Shown: in pieces, positions 26,952-34,073 of the stretch
Position numbering within the stretch: the stretch's first letter is position 1
Layout: each line of letters starts with the position of its first letter
NCBI GenBank assembly: GCA_028282295.1
Contig: JANQIE010000233.1
Span: 1 to 45,703, forward strand
DNA from: Desulfobacterales bacterium
GTDB taxonomy: Bacteria > Desulfobacterota > Desulfobacteria > Desulfobacterales > JANQIE01
Direction of reading: 5' to 3'
DNA: 45,703 nt
Notes under the pieces: model-generated
The model's input: only the letters and a program-made list of their open reading frames with translations
The model's database searches: none
What the model was told of the DNA's origin: nothing
Translations under genes and position numbers: made by a program

Positions 26952-27182
26952 TTACTCGACGATTTCAAGCACCGCACGTTTGTTTTCCTTGGCCGAAGCT
27001 GCGGTCAAAATTGTTCGCATCGACTGGGCGGTTCGGCCGTTTTTACCGATAATCTTGCCCAAATCCTCTTTCGCTACTTTTAGTTCAAAAACTGAGGCTT
27101 GTTTGCCCTCAACCATCTCCACGGATACTTCTTCCGGATGGTCTACAAGAGCTTCCGCCATTTGTTGGATCAGATCTTTCAT
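26952..27182 (-). CDS. khpA: KH-domain RNA-binding protein KhpA
   Basis: A 76-residue single KH domain with the GxxG loop in GKIIGKNGRTAQSMR. The fold order and length match KhpA (YlqC), which binds RNA with KhpB in other bacteria. GGGAGGAAGCG precedes the ATG. In many genomes khpA lies between rpsP and rimM; here it stands alone, which is a modest oddity. Confidence 0.92.
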   Translation of the reverse strand: MKDLIQQMAEALVDHPEEVSVEMVEGKQASVFELKVAKEDLGKIIGKNGRTAQSMRTILTAASAKENKRAVLEIVE

Positions 27183-27506
27183 CGCTTCCTCCCATTTTTA
27201 GAAATCCGAAACCAGGTTTTGATTTCAGGCCCATATTAGATTCTATATGATTGCCGCAAACGTCAAATATGTGTGAAGCACACGTCTAACGCTCCGATAA
27301 TTGCCTTCAGACGTTGGCTGCTTTCATATCTTTTTTGTCTTTTACGTCAAGGAAATACTCAATTATCGGGGACATTTTTTTAAACGAGTTTATACCTTTT
27401 TACCTCAAATGCTCAGGAAGTAAATAGGGTAAACCGTGTATTTGAATAGGAATGATACTGTATTTACCTACCGCCTGGCTGACCCCTGACGTCAGGGGCT
27501 CAATCC
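27183..27506. other. Gene-free interval with a perfect 16-bp palindrome
   Basis: About 320 bases with no gene. The palindrome CCCCTGACGTCAGGGG (27483-27498) lies nine bases past the stop codon of the SYLF gene. It could be a weak terminator or an operator; it lacks a U-run. Confidence 0.5.
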
Positions 27507-28196
27507 TTACTTGGATAATGTGTCCAACTGCTTTTTGAAGCGTGTTGCAACCACGGGCGTTTCGACGCTGTCTTTGTAAAATATTTCATAGGGATTGATG
27601 TACTCCTTGTTGTAAAACCGGCCGTTGGCTTTATCGTCGATTTGCAGGGCCGCACCCTCCAGCGCCACCCCGGCAAACAATCCCCGGCTGCGCGAATACG
27701 AGTAGATTTCAGCCTTTAGGCGCACATCGGTACCGGCCCCGGCGTGCCGTCCCACCGGTCCGGCCGCAATAGAGGCATCGGCACCCAAGGTGAATTTACC
27801 GCTTAGAATGCCACTGATGCTCTTTTTACTTTTGAAAACAAGAATAATGTCGGTCGATTGGGCGCCGATTTGCCACCCGACACTGCCGCCGGCCAGCGAC
27901 ACGAAAGACGGGTCGCTCCAGGTTTTACCTTTGGGGCGAACCACCAGGACACCTGTTCCGTAGCGGCCTCCGACAACAAAGCCGACTTTCACGACGCTTG
28001 GAATGATGGCAATCCCGTGGGCATTGCGAAGCAAGGACGGTGGAATACCCTGTTCCGGAATAGCGGTGATGGCTTTAAGCACATCAATGGCATTTTCAAC
28101 TTTTTCCGTCTCCTTGGCGCCAGCCGCCGCAGGTACGGAGCCGAGTACTGCAAGTAGCATTCCGGCAATTATTAATAAAACTATGCGTAATCGCAT
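27507..28196 (-). CDS. Lipid-binding SYLF/Ysc84 domain protein
   Basis: A 229-residue exported protein. The N-terminal signal peptide (LRIVLLIIAGMLLAVLGSVPAAAGA) is followed by the SYLF domain, seen in AHGIAIIPSVVKVGFVVGGRYGTGVLVVR, GGSVGWQIGAQSTDIILVF and YSYSRSRGLFAGVALEGA. The family binds phospholipids or forms beta-rich exported proteins in bacteria; the exact role is unknown. The gene is monocistronic, with a plausible AGGAGA upstream of the start. Confidence 0.9.
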   Translation of the reverse strand: MRLRIVLLIIAGMLLAVLGSVPAAAGAKETEKVENAIDVLKAITAIPEQGIPPSLLRNAHGIAIIPSVVKVGFVVGGRYGTGVLVVRPKGKTWSDPSFVSLAGGSVGWQIGAQSTDIILVFKSKKSISGILSGKFTLGADASIAAGPVGRHAGAGTDVRLKAEIYSYSRSRGLFAGVALEGAALQIDDKANGRFYNKEYINPYEIFYKDSVETPVVATRFKKQLDTLSK

Positions 28197-28489
28197 ACGT
28201 CGATCTCCTCAGTTTATAGTGTGACATGGTAAGGATGGATAATCGATAATTACGAATCGTTCAGTATCATAATTGCCGCTATAGTCAAGATATCGATTAC
28301 ACAATGACCTCAATTTCCATTCATCCGGCATTAAATCGATAAAACGGCGCGATTCGCAACGATCTGCGTAAAAGGTAAATCTTGGCAAGGGCAATGACAA
28401 GTCACATGGCTTGCGCCAAACGGACGTGCAAGGGGTGATACGAGTTTTGATTTAGCGCAGATGGACGCAGTGCGGGTTTCCGGTTGTGG
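28197..28489. other. Gene-free interval upstream of the SYLF gene
   Basis: Short region without a supported gene. It should contain the SYLF promoter. It ends at the long hairpin H2. Confidence 0.4.
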
Positions 28490-28562
28490 AAGGGCCGCGG
28501 AAAAAATAAAATGTCCCAAATGCAAACGTATTCTGGGACATTTTATTTTTTCCGCGGCCCTT
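28490..28562 (-). terminator. Long palindromic hairpin after the diguanylate cyclase gene, copy H2
   Basis: A stem of about 29 bp: AAGGGCCGCGGAAAAAATAA on the left pairs fully with TTATTTTTTCCGCGGCCCTT on the right, and the pairing continues through ATGTCCCA/TGGGACAT. It is nearly identical to H1 at 10395-10466. A second small hairpin (about 28562-28585) joins it to the gene end. It probably acts as a terminator or mRNA stabiliser for the minus-strand gene. Confidence 0.75.
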
Positions 28563-28581
28563 AGGGCCCGCAACGCGCGCC

Positions 28582-29595
28582 CTAAGCCGGTTTTACAGCC
28601 GGTGGCATCGGTTTGGCTTCAACCCGATTGCGTCCTTTGGATTTGGCTTGGTAAAGACAGGCGTCCGCCTGATGGATCAGGGCTTCTATGACGGCATTAA
28701 TCTCATGGGGTTCTTCTTTTGGGACGTAGTGGGTGACGCCGAAACTGGCCGTTATCCGAATAAGCTGATCGTCGGCACGAATCTGAATTTTCGATATGCA
28801 ATTGCGCAGTCTTTCAGCCGCAATGGTAGCATTGTCCAAATCCGTCTCCGGAAAGGCAATCAGAAATTCCTCGCCCCCATAACGGGCGGCCCAGTCAATG
28901 TCTTGGCGCATCGAATTGCGAATACATTCGGCAAATTGTCTCAATACCCGGTCGCCTGCCTGATGGCCGTAAGTATCATTGACCTTTTTGAAATGATCGA
29001 TATCGCACAATGCAATGGCAAAGGGCCGATTGTAGCGGCTTGCCCTTGAAATCTCATTCAGCAGTTTTTCCGACATATGACCACGGTTGTAGCAGCCGGT
29101 GAGCGGGTCGGTGATCGATAAAACACGGATGGCTTCGTTGGCGGCTTTTAACGATTTTTCCAACTCCAGGATGCGCAGGCCGCTTTTGAGCCGGGCGACC
29201 AGTTCCGGCTGGTTGATCGGTTTGGTCAAATAGTCGTCGGCACCGGCTTCCAGACCGGCGACAATATCTTCCTGTGCATCTTTTGCGGTGAGCAGAATGA
29301 TAAAAATATAGCCGGCATTGTCGCGTGCGCGAATTGCCCGGCACAACTGTAAACCGTCCATTTCCGGCATCACCCAATCGGTTATGATGATCGGGTAAAA
29401 CTGTTCGTCCAGCGCCTTGATGGCTTCTTGTCCGTTTTCAACCGAGGCGACGGTATAGCCTGCTTTTATCAAGGATTTTTCCAGTAGTTTGCGGGATACA
29501 ACGTTGTCTTCGACGATGAGTATGGGGAATTGGGTATTCAATATCAGCGGCCTTTCTTTTATAACCGGTGGTGGCTCAATACGTGACCCATCCAT
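28582..29595 (-). CDS. Response regulator with GGDEF diguanylate cyclase domain (PleD-like)
   Basis: A 337-residue cytoplasmic protein. The receiver domain (about 24-140) has acidic residues E29-D30, phospho-acceptor D73 (IITDWVMPEMDG) and the conserved Lys in YLTKP. The GGDEF domain (about 160-325) has DPLTGCYNR, CDIDHFKKVND and the active GGEEF at 240-244. It should make cyclic di-GMP when phosphorylated. The inhibitory I-site (RxxD upstream of GGEEF) reads QDID, so product inhibition is probably lost. The start is uncertain: ATG 29595 lacks a ribosome site, while a TTG at 29541 follows AGAAAGG. No kinase gene adjoins it. Confidence 0.92.
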   Translation of the reverse strand: MDGSRIEPPPVIKERPLILNTQFPILIVEDNVVSRKLLEKSLIKAGYTVASVENGQEAIKALDEQFYPIIITDWVMPEMDGLQLCRAIRARDNAGYIFIILLTAKDAQEDIVAGLEAGADDYLTKPINQPELVARLKSGLRILELEKSLKAANEAIRVLSITDPLTGCYNRGHMSEKLLNEISRASRYNRPFAIALCDIDHFKKVNDTYGHQAGDRVLRQFAECIRNSMRQDIDWAARYGGEEFLIAFPETDLDNATIAAERLRNCISKIQIRADDQLIRITASFGVTHYVPKEEPHEINAVIEALIHQADACLYQAKSKGRNRVEAKPMPPAVKPA

Positions 29596-29880
29596 GTTAT
29601 TCCGCGGATTCGAGCGCGTAACATCTTTTTTAGTTGGTTACAATAGCGGATGTTTATCCAACGTTACGCATTTGTTACTATCTGAAACTATAGGGTAATA
29701 GGCGTCCGGATGTCAATCCGTAATCGACGGACACGACAGTTGCGTTTATTGTGAAGGTTCGTTAAATTAAAGCGAAAAGCGCAATTTTAACCCATACCCG
29801 CCGGACCTGCCGTACGATGATTGCCAAATTCATGCCCATCCATTTCCGGACGGAAAACAAATGGAAACACAGGGGGCTTT

Positions 29881-31392
29881 ATGAGCTTACGTACCTTTTC
29901 CGTTTATGATTTCTTTCGTCGAAATGCCCGCTCGGCACCGGATAGCCCGGCGGTGGTCTGTGGGGAACAGCGCATCGGTTTTGCGGAATTGAATCGTCAG
30001 ATCGATACATTGGCGGCCGGTCTGGCCCAACAGGGAATCGGTCGTGGCGATCGGGTTGCCTTGCTGGCGCTCAATACTCCCCGCTATTTGTTGATGTATG
30101 GTGTGGCCGCCGCCATGGGCGCAATTCTGGTGCCGTTGAACTGGCGCCTGGCGGCCGAGGAAATCGGTTATATTCTGGCCGATGCCGCCCCCAAGGTGAC
30201 CCTGGTCGACGAACCGCACAGCGCAATCGTTCGGGGGCTCGAAGCCCAAGACGTTCCCACCGGTCGCATCCTGGGCATCGATGCCGCTTGCCGCACATCG
30301 CCGTGCATCGACGATTTGGTCGGCACCGGACCGTTTGTCCCCCCCGCCATCAATCCTGACGATCCGTTTGTGATTATCTACACCGCCGCCATGGAAGGCA
30401 AACCGCGCGGCGCGGTTTTGAGTCATGCCAATGTTGTGGCCGGTAACATGCAAACGATTGCGACCTTGCAATTGACCCCGGCAGATGCTTACCTGAATAT
30501 GTTGCCGCTGTTTCATATCACCGGTATCAACCTGGCTCTGGCCACACTGCATGCGGGTGGAAAAAATGTTGTCATGGAGAAGTTCGATCGCCGGGTTGTG
30601 TGGCAACAAACCGAAACAGAAGCGGTTTCGGTTTTGGGCAGTTTCCCACCCATACTAAGCGAACTGACCGCCGAACTAGATGAAACCGCATACGATACCG
30701 CATCGCTGCGGTGTGTGGTGGGGCTCGACAGTCAAGATGCCATCGCAGCCTTTGAGCAGAAGACCGGCAGCACTTTTTGGACCTTGTACGGTCAAACCGA
30801 AACCGCCGGAATGATAACGTTAGCCCCTGACCGGCAAAAACCGGGCTCAGCCGGCAAAGCCGGTCTGCTGGCGGAAATCGATCTGGTTGACGATCACGAT
30901 CGACCGGTCGCAACAGGGCAAAGCGGTGAGATTGTTGTCCGCGGTCCGCTGGTATTTCAGGGCTTCTGGCAACAGGGCAAAATAGAGCCGCTGACCTTTC
31001 GTAACGAGCGGCATTACACCGGCGACCTGGGACGCTGGGACGATGAAGGCTATCTCTGGTTCGAGGGCCGTAAACCGGAAAAAGAACTAATCAAACCCGG
31101 CGGTGAAAATGTCTACCCGGCCGAAGTGGAGAAAGTGGTATTGGCGCATCCGGCGGTGGCCGAAGTCACGGTGATCGGTGTCCCCGATCCCAAATTCGGT
31201 GAAGGCATCAAAGCGGTGTGCGTGCTAAAAGCGGGACATACATTGACCGCAGCCGATTTGATCGAATTCGTGGCCGGGCGTATCGCCCGTTACAAGAAAC
31301 CCCGTTACGTCGAATTTGTTGCGGTGCTGCCCCGAACGGCATCCGGTGCCATCGACCGAAATGAGGTCAAGAAACAGTATGGGCAGGAATAA
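29881..31392 (+). CDS. Divergent acyl-CoA synthetase / AMP-binding family protein
   Basis: A 503-residue member of the ANL (acyl-CoA synthetase) superfamily. The start at 29881 follows CAGGGGG; an upstream in-frame start at 29821 is less likely. Core motifs are present: YGQTETAGM, YTGDLGRWDDEGYLWFEGR and ELIKPGGENVYPAEVE. Two motifs deviate. The phosphate-binding loop, usually like SSGTTGxPKG, reads TAAMEGKPRG (168-177). The C-terminal A10 motif, usually GK with the catalytic lysine, reads ASGAIDRNEVKK, with Ala at 490. Without this Lys adenylate formation would be impaired in typical members, so the reaction may be altered. It is flanked by unrelated genes. Confidence 0.88.
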   Translation: MSLRTFSVYDFFRRNARSAPDSPAVVCGEQRIGFAELNRQIDTLAAGLAQQGIGRGDRVALLALNTPRYLLMYGVAAAMGAILVPLNWRLAAEEIGYILADAAPKVTLVDEPHSAIVRGLEAQDVPTGRILGIDAACRTSPCIDDLVGTGPFVPPAINPDDPFVIIYTAAMEGKPRGAVLSHANVVAGNMQTIATLQLTPADAYLNMLPLFHITGINLALATLHAGGKNVVMEKFDRRVVWQQTETEAVSVLGSFPPILSELTAELDETAYDTASLRCVVGLDSQDAIAAFEQKTGSTFWTLYGQTETAGMITLAPDRQKPGSAGKAGLLAEIDLVDDHDRPVATGQSGEIVVRGPLVFQGFWQQGKIEPLTFRNERHYTGDLGRWDDEGYLWFEGRKPEKELIKPGGENVYPAEVEKVVLAHPAVAEVTVIGVPDPKFGEGIKAVCVLKAGHTLTAADLIEFVAGRIARYKKPRYVEFVAVLPRTASGAIDRNEVKKQYGQE

Positions 31393-31458
31393 CAAGAATA
31401 ATTCGACGGATTAAAACGCGTTGATCCGTACGAAAACCTGCCGGTGCGACGCCCCGCT

Positions 31459-32682
31459 TTATGCGAGTGCTTTTTTGATCCGCGCCATGGCTTTGGTGGC
31501 ATTGGCATGACTGTTAAACGCACTGATGCGGATATAGCCTTGCCCGCATTTGCCGAAACCGGCGCCGGGGGTGCAGACCACACCGGCTTCGTTGAGCAGT
31601 AAATCGAAAAACGCCCACGAGTCGCGCCGGCCGTCGATCCAGATGTAGGGAGAATTCTCGCCACCGGCACATGTGTAACCGAGCTCGGTCATGGCGTTGC
31701 GAATCAGTGTCGCGTTTTGCATGTATCCGTCGATGAGCGCTTTGACCTGCCGCCGGCCCTCGTCACTGTAGATCGCCGCTGCCGCGCGTTGCACCGGATA
31801 CGAAACCCCGTTGAATTTGGTGGTGTGCCGGCGGTGCCACAACGGTTGCAGCAATTGCTTGCCGCCGTCTTGCATGTAGGCGGCACATTGCTTGGGCACC
31901 ACCGTGAACGCGCAACGGGTGCCGGTGAAACCGGCGGTTTTGGAAAAACTGCGAAACTCGATGGCAACCTCTTGCGCGCCTTCGACTTCATAGATTGACC
32001 GCGGCAGGCTGTCGTCGCTGATAAACGCTTCATAGGCGGCATCGTACAGGATCAGGGCTTTGTTTTCACGGGCATAATCGACCCACTGCTGCAATTGCGC
32101 CTTGGTGATGGTGGCGCCGGTGGGATTGTTGGGGTAGCACAAATAGATCAGATCCACCGGTCGATCGGGAAATTCGGGCACAAAGCCGTTGGCTTGGGTG
32201 CAGTCCAGGTAGTAAAGCCCTTCATAGCGCCCGTTTCGGTATTGGCCGGTGCGCCCGGCCATGACGTTGGTATCCAGATAGACCGGATAAACCGGGTCCG
32301 GGATCGCGATGGCGATGTCCGCGGCGAAAATCTCCTGGATATTGCCGGTGTCGCATTTGGCGCCGTCGCTGACAAAAATCTCATCCGGCGTGATATCGGC
32401 CCCGCGCGCCTGAAAGTCATGCCTGGCAATGGCTTCGCGCAGAAAATCGTATCCTTGTTCCGGCCCGTACCCCCGGAACGATTCAGCCCGCGCCATCTCC
32501 TCCACGGCGGCATGAAACGCTTCGGTGCATACCTGCGGCAGGGGCTGGGTGACATCGCCGATGCCGAGCTTGATAATGGTTTGATCCGGGTTGGCTTCCT
32601 GATAAGCGCCGACCCGTTTGGCGATGTCTGAAAACAGGTAGGAGGCTTGCAACTTTAGATAGTTTTCATTGATTTTGATCAT
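31459..32682 (-). CDS. dapL: LL-diaminopimelate aminotransferase
   Basis: A 407-residue PLP enzyme that converts tetrahydrodipicolinate directly to LL-diaminopimelate, feeding lysine and peptidoglycan synthesis. The N-terminus ([22 protein letters not shown]) and [12 protein letters not shown] are characteristic of DapL. The PLP lysine lies in [14 protein letters not shown]. The [14 protein letters not shown] stretch is also typical. AAGAGGATTCCC precedes the ATG. The gene is divergent from the SGNH hydrolase gene. No other dap genes are in the window. Confidence 0.95.
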   Translation of the reverse strand: MIKINENYLKLQASYLFSDIAKRVGAYQEANPDQTIIKLGIGDVTQPLPQVCTEAFHAAVEEMARAESFRGYGPEQGYDFLREAIARHDFQARGADITPDEIFVSDGAKCDTGNIQEIFAADIAIAIPDPVYPVYLDTNVMAGRTGQYRNGRYEGLYYLDCTQANGFVPEFPDRPVDLIYLCYPNNPTGATITKAQLQQWVDYARENKALILYDAAYEAFISDDSLPRSIYEVEGAQEVAIEFRSFSKTAGFTGTRCAFTVVPKQCAAYMQDGGKQLLQPLWHRRHTTKFNGVSYPVQRAAAAIYSDEGRRQVKALIDGYMQNATLIRNAMTELGYTCAGGENSPYIWIDGRRDSWAFFDLLLNEAGVVCTPGAGFGKCGQGYIRISAFNSHANATKAMARIKKALA

Positions 32683-32771
32683 GGGAATCCTCTTGTTGCG
32701 GCAGGTTTGCGGGCCTCCTGCCGGGTTTGGTTGAACGCGTACAATGCAGCTTTTGCAAACGGCGGGGCGAG

Positions 32772-32777
32772 TATAAT
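32772..32777 (+). promoter_or_regulatory. Consensus -10 element (TATAAT) before the SGNH hydrolase gene
   Basis: TATAAT lies 79 bases before the hydrolase ATG in the dapL/hydrolase divergent region. No good -35 hexamer is found at 16-18 bases (CTTTTG-like only), so the assignment is tentative. Confidence 0.35.
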
Positions 32778-32855
32778 GGCCCTATCCGGATCTGTCAATA
32801 TGATCTGTGGCGCCGGTGAAAACGCCGGCGGATCGCAAGTAAAGGAATCGGGCTT

Positions 32856-33467
32856 ATGGGAAAATTCGGTGTTACGATTGTGGGCTTGATCGTTGCCGCT
32901 ATCGGTTTGTATACGTTGACACGGTCGCCGGAAATTCGCAACCGTCGTCCGCAAGGTCAACACATCATCTGCTTCGGCGACAGCCTGACCGCAGGCACCG
33001 GCGCTACCGCCGGAGAAGATTACCCTTCGCGTCTGGCTGAACTGCTCGCGCAGCCGGTGATCAACGCCGGGCGGCCCGGCGATACCACCGCCGACGCGTT
33101 ACAACGCCTGGAGGATGAAGTTTTGGCGCGTTCCCCGCGCATGGTGTTGATAACTCTGGGTGGGAACGACCTGAAAAACGGGGTTGCCGTCAAAACGGCC
33201 ATGCAAAATCTGGAAGCTATTGTCACGGCAATCCAGGACCGGGGCGCCCTGGTGGTGATCGGCGGTCTTGACGTGCCGTTGCGCGACCGGGGCTATAGTC
33301 AAGCCTACCGGGACCTGGCCCGTGACACCGGATCGGTTTTAATCCCCAACATCATGGACGGCATTTTCGGCCGTCGCGAGCTGATGAGCGACCCGATCCA
33401 TCCGAACGCCGCCGGTTACGCGCTTATCGCCGAGCGTTTTTACGAGGCCGTCGCACCTTATATCTGA
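32856..33467 (+). CDS. SGNH-family hydrolase (TesA-like esterase/lysophospholipase)
   Basis: A 203-residue protein with an N-terminal membrane segment (VTIVGLIVAAIGLYTL), probably a signal anchor. The SGNH blocks are block I GDSLTAGTGA (catalytic Ser), block II with the Gly in NAGRPGDTT, block III GGND, and block V DPIHPN (Asp and His). It should hydrolyse ester or thioester substrates at the periplasmic face. AAAGGAATCGG precedes the ATG. The substrate is not evident. Confidence 0.92.
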   Translation: MGKFGVTIVGLIVAAIGLYTLTRSPEIRNRRPQGQHIICFGDSLTAGTGATAGEDYPSRLAELLAQPVINAGRPGDTTADALQRLEDEVLARSPRMVLITLGGNDLKNGVAVKTAMQNLEAIVTAIQDRGALVVIGGLDVPLRDRGYSQAYRDLARDTGSVLIPNIMDGIFGRRELMSDPIHPNAAGYALIAERFYEAVAPYI

Positions 33468-33483
33468 ATTCGGCTTTTTGGGA

Positions 33484-33963
33484 CTATTGCGCCCCGGGTT
33501 GATCCGCCGCCAGGCAGACCTCCATGGTAAATTTGCCGATTTCAAGGTCGAAAGGGATACCGATTTTAGGACCGCGGGCAACGTGGATCAACATGTGGTT
33601 GCGGCCGGTGATGACCGTCGGGATCGAGCCGTGCAGCAAACGCCCTTTTTCTTCCAGTTCGCGGCGGGCCTGACCGGATATCATATTGGCTAGTTCGCCC
33701 ACCGCATCGGTGATGCCGTCGTCCAGGTCGTTGATCTCTTCGCCCAGCATGGCCGACACAATGTGAAAAATGCTGGGCGAATCAAAGGTTATCGATACCG
33801 TGCCGACAACATCTCCGGTGATACCGACAATGCCGGTGACATCGCCGCAGGCGATGTTATCCTTTTTTAAAAACGGTTTGCCGACTTTGGCCCGGGTCGA
33901 CGCCATGGTGGTCAGGACCTGCATGGTGGCGTTGACAAAGGGATTGATGAGTTTGGCATCCAT
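33484..33963 (-). CDS. cheX: Chemotaxis phosphatase CheX
   Basis: A 159-residue CheC/CheX-family protein. The typical opening DAKLINPFVNAT and the active-site motif ELANMISGQARRELE (ExxxN) are present, fitting CheX, which dephosphorylates CheY-P as a dimer. The frame also has an ATG at 33987. The one at 33963 is preferred because CheX proteins usually begin about two residues before KLINPF, though neither start has a strong ribosome site. No other chemotaxis genes are in the window. Confidence 0.9.
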   Translation of the reverse strand: MDAKLINPFVNATMQVLTTMASTRAKVGKPFLKKDNIACGDVTGIVGITGDVVGTVSITFDSPSIFHIVSAMLGEEINDLDDGITDAVGELANMISGQARRELEEKGRLLHGSIPTVITGRNHMLIHVARGPKIGIPFDLEIGKFTMEVCLAADQPGAQ

Positions 33964-34073
33964 ATCGATTTTAACTACCTTTCGCATGGGGGCGGATAGC
34001 GCCGGACGGCCGGCGTTATCCGCCTGCGGTTTTATTTATTCCGGTTTAAGCGGCATGTGCCGAGAACATGCGC

